NCBI RefSeq assembly: GCF_001552135.1
Contig: NZ_BCQP01000037.1
Span: 62,001 to 126,000, forward strand
Length of the DNA stretch: 64,000 nucleotides
Direction of reading: 5' to 3'
Origin: Actinomadura chibensis NBRC 106107
Lineage (GTDB): Bacteria > Actinomycetota > Actinomycetes > Streptosporangiales > Streptosporangiaceae
Numbering within the stretch: position 1 is the stretch's first letter; every line of letters begins with the position of its first letter. A model generated the notes under the pieces. It was not told the origin of the DNA. It worked only from the letters and a program-made list of their open reading frames with translations, and did no database searches. The translations under genes and the position numbers were made by a program. Positions 15,841 to 25,209 of this stretch are shown piece by piece.

Positions 15841-17292
15841 ATGCTCGATTCTCTCTGGGGCAGCGATCGGCGCCTCACCGCGATCGCGCGTTCAACACTG
15901 TCAGTCGCAGCTCGGCGGGCTGTGATCGATGGCGAGATCAGTTCTTCGACCACGGTTCTGGACTACGGCTCTGGGCGCGGCGACGATGTACGCGGGCTCG
16001 AGCAGATGGGTTTCCATGCCAGAGGCTGGGACCCCTTCTACGCACCGGACCGGGATCCTCGTCCTGCCGAGGTCGTGTTGCTGACCTATGTCCTCAATGT
16101 CATCGAGGATCCTATGGAGCGACGCGAGGCGTTGGCTCGCGCCTGGGAATTGGCAGAACGACTGCTGGTGGTCGCGACCAGGTTGACGTGGGAACGGTCG
16201 AAGGTACGCGGCAACGAGTACGAGGACGGCATCCTAACCAGCCGACATACCTTCCAGCATCTGTTCAGCCCCGCGGAGCTGCGAGCTTATGTCGAGGAGA
16301 CGAGCGGTGTCCGCTGCGTATCGGCGGCACCGGGCATCGTCTACGCCTTCCGCAATGACGAAGCACGTCTCCGTTATCTCGCCGGCAAGATCGTGCCGCA
16401 TGCTGAATGGGCGGTCTCAGACGACGCCGCATCCGCCATCGCCTCGGTGGTCGGCTACACCGAGCGGCGTGGCAGACTTCCCAGGCTGGAGGAGATGCCC
16501 GCCGAGATGGCAGGGCTATTGGCGCACCTGCAACCGAACGAGCTGCAGAGGATCGTGAAGAAGTCGGTAGTCCCAGAGCGTTTCGAAGCCGGGTCGAAAG
16601 CGTCGACCCTGTCGACCCTTCTCTTTCTCGCGGTGGAGCTGTTCAATGGCCGTGGTCCGTTCAGCAGCCTTCCCCTCTCAATACAGCTGGACGTGCGCGC
16701 GTTCTTCTCCTCCTACAAGGAGGCCTGCCAGCGCGCCGACCGACTCCTGCTAAAACTTCGGGACGACTCGTACGTACGTGGCGCGATGCGGGCATCGACC
16801 GTCGGCAAGCTGACCCCCACGGCTCTTTATGTGCATCGGCGAGCCGTGGATCGGATGCCGACGGTTCTGCGGCTCTACGAGCACTGCGCCTCGATCGCGG
16901 CCGGCAGACCCGAAGTCTGGTCTGTGGTCAAGCTCAGGCATCGGGGGCGTGCCGTGAGCTGGCTGGACTACCCGGATTTCGACTCCGATCCGCATCCGCG
17001 ACTGCGCTCGTCCTACTCGGTGGACCTGACGAGCCTGAATGCGACCTGGTCATCGTATGTGGAGTCGAAGAACCGCCCATTGCTGCATCGCAAACACGAA
17101 TTCCTGGCACCGGACGATCCGGACGTGCCGAAGTACCGTCGGTTGACCCAGTCAGAGATGCGAGCGGGGCTGTACCAGAATCCGCATCTCATCGGCACCG
17201 AGGACGGATGGGCCGCGGAGCTCGATCGATGTGAGCGCGAGCTCCGCGGCCACCGCCTCATACGTCGCAGGAACTTGGATCAGGACAGGTAA
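15841..17292 (+). CDS. DNA phosphorothioation-associated methyltransferase-like protein
   Basis: A 483-residue protein. Residues about 38-48 read VLDYGSGRGDD, a SAM-binding motif I, followed by the family-typical ARGWDPFYAPD and LLTYVLNVIEDPMERREALARAW segments; the first 150 residues match what I know of the Dnd-related methyltransferase family. The remaining 330 residues are a helical region of unknown role. Its start lies 107 bp after the preceding gene, and its end overlaps the convergent dndA by 13 bp. A DNA or RNA methyl-transfer role is assumed in annotations but, to my knowledge, unproved. Confidence 0.85.
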   Translation: MLDSLWGSDRRLTAIARSTLSVAARRAVIDGEISSSTTVLDYGSGRGDDVRGLEQMGFHARGWDPFYAPDRDPRPAEVVLLTYVLNVIEDPMERREALARAWELAERLLVVATRLTWERSKVRGNEYEDGILTSRHTFQHLFSPAELRAYVEETSGVRCVSAAPGIVYAFRNDEARLRYLAGKIVPHAEWAVSDDAASAIASVVGYTERRGRLPRLEEMPAEMAGLLAHLQPNELQRIVKKSVVPERFEAGSKASTLSTLLFLAVELFNGRGPFSSLPLSIQLDVRAFFSSYKEACQRADRLLLKLRDDSYVRGAMRASTVGKLTPTALYVHRRAVDRMPTVLRLYEHCASIAAGRPEVWSVVKLRHRGRAVSWLDYPDFDSDPHPRLRSSYSVDLTSLNATWSSYVESKNRPLLHRKHEFLAPDDPDVPKYRRLTQSEMRAGLYQNPHLIGTEDGWAAELDRCERELRGHRLIRRRNLDQDR

Positions 17293-18431
17293 GACGTGTC
17301 TGTCTGAAACTCCGCGATCTCCTGGACCAGGCCGTCTACGTCCAGTCCCTCCGTCTGATCAGGGAACCACGACAGGCGCAGACCGTTCCCCGCGACGTCG
17401 TCCGGCAGTCCCATTCCACGCAACACGTGGCTAGGAGTGTAGGACGCGCTCGTGCAGGCAGAGCCGGTCGACACCGCGACCAACTCCTTGAGCTGAACGA
17501 TCAGCGCCTCGGCATCGACGCCCTCGAACGAGACATTCAGGATGTGGGGAACGACGTGGTCCTGGTCACCGTTGAGTCGGAACTGCGTCTTGCCCAGCGC
17601 CTCGACCAGGCGCGAGCGGAACTCTGCCGCGCGAGACCACCACTGGCGATGTTCCTTGGCGAAGATGTCCGCGGCCTTGGCCAGCCCCACGATCAGTGGC
17701 ACCGGCAGCGTCCCTGGGCGGAGCTTTCGCTCCTGGCCGCCTCCGAACATCAACGGCGCAAGGGGCACAGCATCTCTCCCCCGCCGTCTGGTCAGCAGGA
17801 GTCCGATGCCCTTGGGGGCACCGACCTTATGGCCGCTGACGCTCACCAAGTCGATCGGAGCCCTCAGATCCTCGTTGAGCTTCCCGAAGCCCTGTGCCGC
17901 ATCCACATGGAGGTATGTAGGCGTGTCCCGTAGATGATCCGCGAGCTCAGCGACAGGCTGGACGACCCCGGTCTCGTTGTTCACGTGCATCAGGGATACC
18001 AACAACGTGTCATCCCGCAGCCGCTCCTGAACAGCCTCGACAGCTACCCGTCCAGATGGGCCAGGAGAGATGAAGTCAACCTCGAAGCCCCTGGATGCAA
18101 GGTGCTCCAGCGGCTCAATGACGGCCTTGTGCTCGATCGCCGAGGAGATGATGTGCCGACGACCCTCACGTTCACCAAACGGAGCGAGCCCCAGGAGAGC
18201 GATGTTGTTGCTCTCCGTAGCGCCCGAGGTGAAGATCAGCTCGGACGATCCGGCGCCGAGCTGATTCGCCAACAGCTCCCGTGCCTGCTGCACGGCACGC
18301 TTCGCTCGGGTACCCCAATCATGCGTGCGGCTGCCGGCGTTGCCGAAGTCCTCGGTCATCCAGTGCAGCACCACCTCCGCGACACGCGGATCGACTCGTG
18401 TGGTGGCTGCTGAGTCCAAGTACGCTGTCAC
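17280..18431 (-). CDS. dndA: DndA cysteine desulfurase
   Basis: A 383-residue PLP enzyme of the NifS/IscS type that takes sulfur from cysteine and passes it to DndC. The start is set at GTG 18431, because the conserved TAYLDSAATTRVDP begins there and AGGGG lies upstream; a TTG at 18458 would add nine residues. Visible are the cofactor-contact segment TSGATESNN, the Schiff-base lysine in SVSGHKVGAPKG and the catalytic cysteine in VSTGSACTSASYTPSHVL. The gene is divergent from dndB, with about 41 bp between starts, the classical dndA/dndB-E arrangement first described in Streptomyces lividans. Confidence 0.95.
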   Translation of the reverse strand: MTAYLDSAATTRVDPRVAEVVLHWMTEDFGNAGSRTHDWGTRAKRAVQQARELLANQLGAGSSELIFTSGATESNNIALLGLAPFGEREGRRHIISSAIEHKAVIEPLEHLASRGFEVDFISPGPSGRVAVEAVQERLRDDTLLVSLMHVNNETGVVQPVAELADHLRDTPTYLHVDAAQGFGKLNEDLRAPIDLVSVSGHKVGAPKGIGLLLTRRRGRDAVPLAPLMFGGGQERKLRPGTLPVPLIVGLAKAADIFAKEHRQWWSRAAEFRSRLVEALGKTQFRLNGDQDHVVPHILNVSFEGVDAEALIVQLKELVAVSTGSACTSASYTPSHVLRGMGLPDDVAGNGLRLSWFPDQTEGLDVDGLVQEIAEFQTDTSYLS

Positions 18432-18472
18432 GCCCGTTTCCACCCCTCGTGCTCGCAACTAATCACGTGTGT

Positions 18473-19642
18473 ATGTCAAAACCAAGGCGTACGTACGGTA
18501 TCGTGACACCGGTGGGGTCACATGCGACTTCGCCTTCCACAGACGGACCAACAGCAGGGTTCGAGTACGTGTTCCCTGCGATCCGTGGGGTGCAGGCGCA
18601 ACGCGAATACTACGTGTCGATGTGTCCGCTGCGGCTCATCCCGAAGATCTTCCTCTTCGACGAGGACGAGCTGGCACCCGAGGTCAGAGCGCAGCGCATC
18701 CTCAACAAGGCACGCATCCCTGCGCTCGCGGCGTACATTGTAGACAACCCGTCTGATTATGTCTTCTCCGCGCTCACCGCTTCGGTCGATGGAAATATGC
18801 GTTTCGTTGGGATCGCGAACGAGGGCCCTGGGATGCGCATCGGGCAGTTGCACATCCCAATGGCAGCACGGTTCCTCATCAACGACGGCCAACATCGACG
18901 TGCAGCCATCGAGGCCGCACTGAGTGACAATCCAGATCTAGGCGACGAGACGATCGCTGTCGTCTTCTTCCACGATGCGGGGCTCGCCCGTTGCCAGCAG
19001 ATGTTCGCCGATCTCAACCGGCATGCGGTCCGTCCGGCCCGCTCCATCGGCGTTCTATACGACCATCGCGATGAACGTGCCAAGCTCGCGCGCCTGCTCG
19101 CACTGAAGTCTCCTGTGTTCCGCAATTTTGTGGAGATGGAGAACAGCACGCTATCAGCACGTTCACGAAAGCTCTTCACCCTGAGCGCTTTGTACTACGC
19201 TACGAGTTCGCTCATCAAGGGTGTAAAGATCGACACTCAAGACGACGCCGCCGAGCTGACGATGGCCTTCTGGAGTACCGTCGACGAACTGATTCCAGAA
19301 TGGCGTCTCGTGCGGCAACGCAAGATGACCGCCGCTGAAGTACGCAAACACTATCTGCACAGTCACGGGGTCGCACTGCATGCGATCGGCCGGCTGGGCA
19401 ACGCCTTGCTGCACGAATCCGACGATCCTAAATCATGGCGACCTCGGCTGGCTCCTTTGAAAAACGTTGACTGGTCGCGCCTCAACTCTGCATGGGAAGG
19501 GCGAGCGATCGTCGGTGGACGCGTGTCGAAGGCACACTCAAATGTCGTACTGACAGTAAATTATCTGAAGACACAGCTCGGGCTTCGGCTCGGTCCAGAA
19601 GAAGCCAACGTGGAAGCGACCTACCTGCGAGGAGAGCGATGA
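18473..19642 (+). CDS. dndB: DndB, DGQHR-domain regulator of DNA phosphorothioation
   Basis: A 389-residue protein from ATG 18473 (MSKPRRTYG); a longer frame upstream reads through dndA and is rejected. The family motif is plain: FLINDGQHRRAAIEAALSDNP at about residues 138-158, with a later FADLNRHAVRPARSI segment. DndB modulates modification and represses dnd transcription in studied systems and is related to ParB/DGQHR ATPase-like folds. The stop overlaps the dndC start by ATGA. It probably binds the short dndA-dndB intergenic region, although no clear operator is evident there. Confidence 0.93.
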   Translation: MSKPRRTYGIVTPVGSHATSPSTDGPTAGFEYVFPAIRGVQAQREYYVSMCPLRLIPKIFLFDEDELAPEVRAQRILNKARIPALAAYIVDNPSDYVFSALTASVDGNMRFVGIANEGPGMRIGQLHIPMAARFLINDGQHRRAAIEAALSDNPDLGDETIAVVFFHDAGLARCQQMFADLNRHAVRPARSIGVLYDHRDERAKLARLLALKSPVFRNFVEMENSTLSARSRKLFTLSALYYATSSLIKGVKIDTQDDAAELTMAFWSTVDELIPEWRLVRQRKMTAAEVRKHYLHSHGVALHAIGRLGNALLHESDDPKSWRPRLAPLKNVDWSRLNSAWEGRAIVGGRVSKAHSNVVLTVNYLKTQLGLRLGPEEANVEATYLRGER

Positions 19643-21162
19643 GCATCGGATTGGGGATGCCGAGCCGCAGGGCCATCCCGTTCAAGGACCGCGGCGGTCT
19701 CGCGGCGGTTGTTAGCGGACTCACCGAGGAAATCCGTCAACTTTACGTTGCGGATGCGGTGCCATGGGTCGTGGGTTACAGCGGAGGCAAGGACTCGACT
19801 GCCGTCCTGCAGTTGGTCTGGCTGGCTCTCGAGGGGCTGCCGGTCGCACAACGGACCAAACCGGTGCACGTTATCTCCACTGACACGTTGGTGGAGAATC
19901 CCATTGTCGCGAGCTGGGTGACACAGTCGTTGACGACGATGGGAAAGGCAGCCGAGAAGGAGCGGCTTCCCATCACTCCGCACCGGCTCACACCGGACGT
20001 CAAGGACACCTTCTGGGTCGGCCTGATCGGCAAGGGCTATCCCGCGCCGCGTCCAAAGTTCCGTTGGTGCACCGAGCGGCTCAAGATCAGACCATCGAAC
20101 ACCTTTATTCGAAGCGTGGTCCGTGACCACGGCGAGACCATTCTCGTGCTGGGTATTCGCAAGGCAGAGAGCCAGGCCCGCGCCAAGGCGATGACCAGGC
20201 ATGAGAAGCACCGCGTACGCGACCGTCTCTCACCTAACGGCAACCTGCCCAATTCCTTGGTCTACAGTCCTATCGAGGACTGGACCAACGACGAGGTGTG
20301 GACGTTCCTCATGCAGCAGTCCAACCCTTGGGGTCATAACAACAAGGACCTGCTGACCATGTATCAGGGGGCGTCGAGCGACGGCGAGTGCCCCCTGGTC
20401 GTCGACAACACGACACCGTCCTGCGGCGACAGCCGGTTCGGTTGCTGGACCTGCACGCTCGTCGATCAGGACAAGTCGATGGCCGCGATGATCCAGAACG
20501 ACGAGGAGAAGGAGTGGATGCAGCCGCTCCTCGAGCTCCGCAATGACCTCGACGTGCGGAACGCGGAAGGTCGCCGAGACGACAAGCATCTACGCGACTG
20601 GCGGAAGATGAACGGCACCATCCAGCTGTTCAACGACAAGATCGTCCACGGTCCGTACACCCAGGAGTCGCGGGAGCAGTGGCTGCGTAAGCTGCTCAAC
20701 GCTCAGACGTGGGTGCGTAAGAACGGCCCGGACGGAGTCCGCGAGATCGAGCTAATCACCATGGGCGAGCTCCACGAGATCCGCAGAATCTGGGTCTTCG
20801 AGAAGCATGAGGTCGAGGATCTTCTGCCCAAGATCTACTTCGAGGAGACCGGCGAGGAGTTCCCCGGCAAGCCATTCGACGAGCATCTCGCTCTCGCCGG
20901 TGACGAAATGGAGCTGCTCCGCGAGGTCTGCGGGGACGACGAATTGCACTTCCTGACCGCGCGGGAGCTCCTTGCGGTCGAGCGGAAGTTTCGCACGATG
21001 ACCCGGCGCTCTGGGCTGTTCGAGGCTCTGGAGAAGACGATTCGCCGCGGCTACTACGAGAGCAAGGAGGACGCCGAGCAGTACGCGTTGCGTCTGCGCG
21101 ACGCTCAGAAGGCTCCCGAGCTCCCACTCTTTGACGAAGAGACCACTGATGCTTCTGCTTAA
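19639..21162 (+). CDS. dndC: DndC, ATP pyrophosphatase/sulfurtransferase
   Basis: A 507-residue protein from ATG 19639, with GGAGAG upstream, overlapping dndB by 4 bp. Residues about 50-58 hold the PP-loop SGGKDSTAV of the PAPS-reductase/adenine nucleotide alpha-hydrolase family. The iron-sulfur cysteines are at ECPLVV, PSCGDS and GCWTC (about residues 253-277), the four expected ligands. The enzyme activates DNA, probably by adenylation, and transfers sulfur from DndA. The start of dndD lies inside its last five codons, ensuring coupled translation. Confidence 0.95.
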   Translation: MSIGLGMPSRRAIPFKDRGGLAAVVSGLTEEIRQLYVADAVPWVVGYSGGKDSTAVLQLVWLALEGLPVAQRTKPVHVISTDTLVENPIVASWVTQSLTTMGKAAEKERLPITPHRLTPDVKDTFWVGLIGKGYPAPRPKFRWCTERLKIRPSNTFIRSVVRDHGETILVLGIRKAESQARAKAMTRHEKHRVRDRLSPNGNLPNSLVYSPIEDWTNDEVWTFLMQQSNPWGHNNKDLLTMYQGASSDGECPLVVDNTTPSCGDSRFGCWTCTLVDQDKSMAAMIQNDEEKEWMQPLLELRNDLDVRNAEGRRDDKHLRDWRKMNGTIQLFNDKIVHGPYTQESREQWLRKLLNAQTWVRKNGPDGVREIELITMGELHEIRRIWVFEKHEVEDLLPKIYFEETGEEFPGKPFDEHLALAGDEMELLREVCGDDELHFLTARELLAVERKFRTMTRRSGLFEALEKTIRRGYYESKEDAEQYALRLRDAQKAPELPLFDEETTDASA

Positions 21163-23143
21163 TGTCACCCTGTCCAATTTCGGTGCGTACAAGGGGGAGC
21201 ATCACCTCAACCTCGCTACCAGGCCAGGTCGTCCGGTCATCTTGATCGGCGGCCTCAACGGGTGCGGCAAGACAACTCTGCTGGATGCGATACAGCTCGC
21301 GCTGTATGGTCCACGGGCACGCACTAGTGGACGAGGCAACCGCTCGTACGATAGCTACCTACGCGATAGCGTCAATCGCCAGGCGAGTCCCAAGCACGCC
21401 CATGTCACTGTGGAGTTCACAACCACTGTGGAGGGGGAAGAGCGGCTGTACAAGGTGCGCCGCTCCTGGGAGGTCAACGGCAAGACCGTTCGCGAATTCT
21501 TGGCCGTCGTGATCGATGGCGAGATCGACCCGCCGGTCAGTGATCAATGGGCCGACTACATTGAGGACCTCCTTCCTCTGGAGGCGGCCTCTCTCTTCTT
21601 CTTTGACGGCGAAAAGATCGAGTCGTTGGCCGATCCGGAGCGGGCCGCGTCCGTCATCGAGTCCGCCGTGCACTCGCTGCTGGGAATTAACACGATCGAG
21701 CAGTTGCGTACCGACCTGCTCGCGCTCCAGCGACGCCAGAAGGTCTCAAATGAGGACCAAGAGGCGTTGGAACAGATCAAACGCCTCGAACGCGAAATAG
21801 AGCTGGTCAACCGCCAGATCGCCGATGGTGTCCAGACTGTGGCCTCCGCTCGGACAGCGCTGGAGGTTGCCGACTCCAAGTTCCTTGCGGTCGACGATGC
21901 CTTCTCGAAGGAGGGCGGTGAACTTTACGCTCGCCGAGCCGAGATCGAAGCCGAGAAGAAGCAGGTCGAAACCCAGCTCAAGAGCATCAACGAGACCTTG
22001 GCCAATTCCACCGCGGCCGGTCCGCTTCCCCTTCTCCTCCTCGGACCTCAGCTGAAGGACCTTCGCGACCAAGTCGAGAAAGAGCGACTGGCTGCGGAGA
22101 ATGCACAGGTCATCGACGTACTTGCGGCCAGGGACGAGCAGCTCCTGGACGAACTCCAGAGGCTGGTTCCAACCGAGGCGCTCTCTGCGGCCCGACAGTT
22201 CCTCGCCGTGGACCGCGAGCAGCGCGCCGGAAGCACCGCCAGCACCCGACAGGTCATTAACTACCCGTCCGGTAGCATTTCTCAGCTCCTCACCCTCGAA
22301 GACACCCTTCGGCGGGAAGCGGCGAGTGCCCAAGATCTCATAAAGCAGAGCCAAAAGCTGCGTGGACGTCTGGCCACTCTTGAACGCCAGCTAGCCGGAG
22401 TGCCAGACAAGAGACTCATCGCCGCTCTCATTGAAGAACGAGACGCCGCCCGCGACGTCGTTACCCGGGCCAAGGCTCAGCTAGAGGACGCCGCCAAGTC
22501 CTTGGAAGCCACGCAACGCAAGCATCAGCAACTCATGGATGAGCGCGAACGCGCCTACAAGGGCCGCGCGCAGAAGATCGCCAAGGCGGAGGACGCAGCG
22601 CGGGTGATCGAATATGCCAACCGCGCACGAGGGACCTTGCAAAAGTATGGGGAGGCCCTGCTTCAGCGGCATATCAATCGCCTTGAGGCTGCCGTGCTCA
22701 AGAGCTTTACGCAGCTCATGCGCAAGAGCCATCTGGTTAGTGATCTGCGGATCGACACCGAGAAGTTCACCATGACGCTTGCAGGGCCGGATGACGAAGA
22801 GTTGGATCCCGCGCGGCTCAGTGCCGGGGAACGCCAACTCTTGGCGGTCTCCCTATTGTGGGGCCTTGCCCGTGTCGCCGGAAATCAGCTCCCCAGCGTG
22901 ATCGACACTCCGCTTGGACGCCTGGACAGCCGACACCGAGAGCACCTGGTGGAGCGCTACTTCCCTCAGGCAAGTAACCAGGTCCTTCTCCTGTCCACCG
23001 ACGAAGAGATCGATGAGTACCTATTCAAAAGGCTGAGGCCTTCAATCGCGCGCATGTACACACTGGTCCACGACGACAAGACCTTCACTACTACGGTTGA
23101 AGAAGGCTACTGGTGGGCGGCGGGGTCAACCCATGTCGCTTGA
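21149..23143 (+). CDS. dndD: DndD, SMC-like ATPase of the modification complex
   Basis: A 664-residue protein from ATG 21149 (MLLLNVTLSNFGAYKG). Walker A is GGLNGCGKTTLLDAIQLALYG (about residues 33-53), long coiled coils run over 190-520, the ABC signature is LSAGERQLLAVSLLWGLAR and Walker B-like residues lie in LPSVIDTPLGRLDSRHREH. DndD has ATPase activity and is thought to open or nick DNA for sulfur insertion. It overlaps dndC at the front and dndE at the end (dndE starts 11 bases before the stop). Confidence 0.95.
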   Translation: MLLLNVTLSNFGAYKGEHHLNLATRPGRPVILIGGLNGCGKTTLLDAIQLALYGPRARTSGRGNRSYDSYLRDSVNRQASPKHAHVTVEFTTTVEGEERLYKVRRSWEVNGKTVREFLAVVIDGEIDPPVSDQWADYIEDLLPLEAASLFFFDGEKIESLADPERAASVIESAVHSLLGINTIEQLRTDLLALQRRQKVSNEDQEALEQIKRLEREIELVNRQIADGVQTVASARTALEVADSKFLAVDDAFSKEGGELYARRAEIEAEKKQVETQLKSINETLANSTAAGPLPLLLLGPQLKDLRDQVEKERLAAENAQVIDVLAARDEQLLDELQRLVPTEALSAARQFLAVDREQRAGSTASTRQVINYPSGSISQLLTLEDTLRREAASAQDLIKQSQKLRGRLATLERQLAGVPDKRLIAALIEERDAARDVVTRAKAQLEDAAKSLEATQRKHQQLMDERERAYKGRAQKIAKAEDAARVIEYANRARGTLQKYGEALLQRHINRLEAAVLKSFTQLMRKSHLVSDLRIDTEKFTMTLAGPDDEELDPARLSAGERQLLAVSLLWGLARVAGNQLPSVIDTPLGRLDSRHREHLVERYFPQASNQVLLLSTDEEIDEYLFKRLRPSIARMYTLVHDDKTFTTTVEEGYWWAAGSTHVA

Positions 23144-23510
23144 TAACGTCCGGCTCTCCCAACCAGCCAAGGATCAGCTCGTCAGGCTCAAGCGGATCAC
23201 CGGGATCAAGAACTGGAACACCCTTTGTCGCTGGGCCTTGGCCCTGTCGCTTCAGGACCCAACACCGCCGCTGGTTCGTGAGGTCGTTACCGACTCCAAT
23301 GTTGAGATGACCTGGAAAACATTCGCTGGCGCCTATGGGGACGTCTATATGGCTCTCCTTAAGCAACGCTGCTTGGCCGACGGCGAAGAGCCCACCGACG
23401 AAGCCCTCTCACACACTCTCACGATCCACATACATCGCGGCATCGGCCATCTCGCCGGCCGCCGAAGCCTAAGGAACGTCGGCGACCTACTGGCCAGTGC
23501 CATCGAATGA
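23133..23510 (+). CDS. dndE: DndE, DNA-binding subunit
   Basis: A 125-residue protein from ATG 23133 (MSLDNVRLSQPAKDQLVRLK), which matches the DndE start; an upstream ATG at 23097 lies inside dndD. The family segment TGIKNWNTLCRWALALSL is clear, and RGIGHLAGRRSLRNVGDLL closes the protein. DndE binds nicked double-stranded DNA and is required for modification. It is the last gene of the island; no further defence gene follows. Confidence 0.95.
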   Translation: MSLDNVRLSQPAKDQLVRLKRITGIKNWNTLCRWALALSLQDPTPPLVREVVTDSNVEMTWKTFAGAYGDVYMALLKQRCLADGEEPTDEALSHTLTIHIHRGIGHLAGRRSLRNVGDLLASAIE

Positions 23511-24048
23511 GCCGTCGCACACGGCGGTAGCCAGAAGCCACGCGGCAACCGCCAACGCGCGAGTTGAGCGTCACCAGGCCCACCCGCGCTCCGTCGGTTC
23601 ACCACCAGACAACCGTCGGGACCATTGCTGAACGCAGTCGGCGAGTGCGGGTTGGTGGTTGTCCGGCGCAACGCGAGCATCAACCTCGCCACACTCCAGG
23701 AGATAGGAATCGCTGGCTGACCCCCAGTGTGGGCCAGCGCAGGGCTCGTCCGGCAGCCACCTCACGAGCGGCGCCGGAAAACTCTGCGAGTGGAACGTTG
23801 TCGGCGAATGCGCCTCAGTGTGCGGGTTATGACACTTGGTGACCTGGTGTCGCCGTGGGCGAAGCTGGTTTCGATGTCATGGCCTGACACGAACCGGTCA
23901 TTGGCGTAACCGCTGCCTCCGGGACGCAGCCGCTGGATCATGTGCATTGAGGGGCTTCCAGCACGTTCAACGGAACGTGGTGGGGGTGGGGGTTAGGTGG
24001 GGGGCGTTCGGCTATAGGGGGAAGGTGGCGGGGGAAAGGGGGCAGGGA
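23511..24048. other. Intergenic stretch at the right edge of the Dnd island
   Basis: About 540 bp with only short frames, some of which look like worn protein fragments on the minus strand (23571-23765 and 23762-23947), none nameable. The junction to the very G-rich chromosomal style sequence near 23980 may mark the island's right boundary. No att repeat or tRNA is seen. Confidence 0.45.
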
Positions 24049-24174
24049 ATGGTTCATCGGGGGCGGCGGGGGAGTTCGCCGGTCAACTGGGAGTTGTTGC
24101 TGGGGCTGGTGGCCGCGGGGTTCATCGTCTACGTGTGGGTTTGGGCGGCTACGCAGGGTGGGCCGCCCTGGTAG
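24049..24174 (+). CDS. Possible small membrane protein
   Basis: Forty-one residues from ATG 24049, preceded by a G-rich AAAGGGGGCAGGGA. A basic N-terminus is followed by NWELLLGLVAAGFIVYVWVW, a good single transmembrane segment, and a short Gly/Pro end. It could be a chance frame in G-rich DNA; the hydrophobic segment is the only positive evidence besides the ribosome-binding site. Confidence 0.4.
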   Translation: MVHRGRRGSSPVNWELLLGLVAAGFIVYVWVWAATQGGPPW

Positions 24175-24309
24175 GTGTAGGGGCGGGATTGGTGGGAAAC
24201 GTGGGTTGCGGCCTGCGGTTGGAGCTTGAATTCGGGGGGTGGGGGCGGGCGCCGGTCGGGTGGGCCTACGCTTTTCGGGCGTAACCGGGAGCTAGGTGGA
24301 GGATCGACC

Positions 24310-25209
24310 GTGGACATCATCAGCCGGGCGGAGTGGGGAGCGCGTGCTCCTCGGGCCCGCAGCACGGTGACCTGGGCGGAACGCTCCGAGTTCGTCGTGC
24401 ATTACTCCGAGGGGCCGACGACGCAGTCCGTCCGGTCCATTCAGGACTTTCACATGGACGACCGGAACTGGGCCGACATCGGCTACAACTTCCTCGTCGG
24501 CGTCGACGGCCGGGTCTATGAGGGGCGCGGGTGGCTGGTCGTCGGGGCGCACGCGCCCGGGCACAACACGTCCGGGATCGGCGTGTGCATGATCGGGCGG
24601 GACGGGGACGCCACCCCGGCGGCGAAGCGGGCCATTCGGGCGGTGTACGACGAGGCCGTGCGCCGGGCCGGGCGGTCGCTCCGCAAGCTCGGGCACCGCG
24701 ACGTGTATTCGACGAACTGCCCCGGCGACCAGTTGTACGCCTGGGTGCGGGACGGTATGCCCGCCGACGACATCGAGGAGGACGACATGCCGGACTACGT
24801 GTCCGTCGGAATGGACCAGTCGCAGGAGCTGCCCGCCGGGCAATGGGTCACCGTAAATTGGGGCAAGGAGTACGGCGACTCGGCGCACCACCATTGGGAC
24901 AAGGGCGGCCCGTCCCTCGTGATCGGCCCCGCCCGCTACGCGCTGACCGCCAATGTCCGGGTGGAGGGGCTCCCGCCGGGGACGGAATTGCAGGCGCGCG
25001 CGATCGAGCACGCCGAGTCGGGCGGGGACGTGTCCGCGGGGCCGATCGCCGAGTACGTGGCCAGTGAGGGTGCGACGTTCGTCCATTACAGCCTGCCCGC
25101 CGACATGGTGGGCAAGGGCTACCGGGTGCGTTTCCAGGTCGTCCATTTCGGCGCCGGGACGGGCCGCGTCGCGTCCGGCAGCGCGAAGTGCCTGGTCTGG
25201 CCCACCTAG
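24310..25209 (+). CDS. PGRP/N-acetylmuramoyl-L-alanine amidase with C-terminal beta domain
   Basis: A 299-residue protein from GTG 24310, preceded by AGGTGGAGGA. Residues 1-160 are a peptidoglycan recognition/Amidase_2 domain: SRAEWGARAP, the zinc histidine in FVVHYSEGPT, DIGYNFLVGVDGRVYEGRGW and KLGHRDVYSTNCPGDQLYAW with the second metal ligands. It cleaves the amide bond between muramic acid and L-Ala. A roughly 135-residue C-terminal domain follows, rich in beta strands, unlike usual wall-binding repeats. No signal peptide is seen, so export may need another route, or the enzyme behaves like a phage-type endolysin. Confidence 0.9.
   Translation: MDIISRAEWGARAPRARSTVTWAERSEFVVHYSEGPTTQSVRSIQDFHMDDRNWADIGYNFLVGVDGRVYEGRGWLVVGAHAPGHNTSGIGVCMIGRDGDATPAAKRAIRAVYDEAVRRAGRSLRKLGHRDVYSTNCPGDQLYAWVRDGMPADDIEEDDMPDYVSVGMDQSQELPAGQWVTVNWGKEYGDSAHHHWDKGGPSLVIGPARYALTANVRVEGLPPGTELQARAIEHAESGGDVSAGPIAEYVASEGATFVHYSLPADMVGKGYRVRFQVVHFGAGTGRVASGSAKCLVWPT

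Larger units (their letters stand above)
10104..23510. other. DNA phosphorothioation (Dnd) defence island
   Basis: Two gene blocks. A plus-strand operon (10104-17292) holds six genes with gaps of at most about 100 bp; it converges with dndA (minus), which is divergent from dndBCDE (plus). DndA-E place sulfur in the DNA backbone. The first block includes a PLD-nuclease/helicase, an SMC-like ATPase and a Dnd-associated methyltransferase-like protein, but none of the DndF, DndG or DndH type. The island is lower in GC than the flanking chromosome and lies beside an integrated element, in line with horizontal gain. Confidence 0.9.

Noticed and set aside
10104..17292. DndFGH restriction genes
   Set aside because: None of the proteins has the layout of DndF, DndG or DndH, so I do not use those names.
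9324..24000. A separate integrase or att repeat for the Dnd island
   Set aside because: No recombinase gene and no repeat of the island's ends could be seen; how it was acquired stays open.
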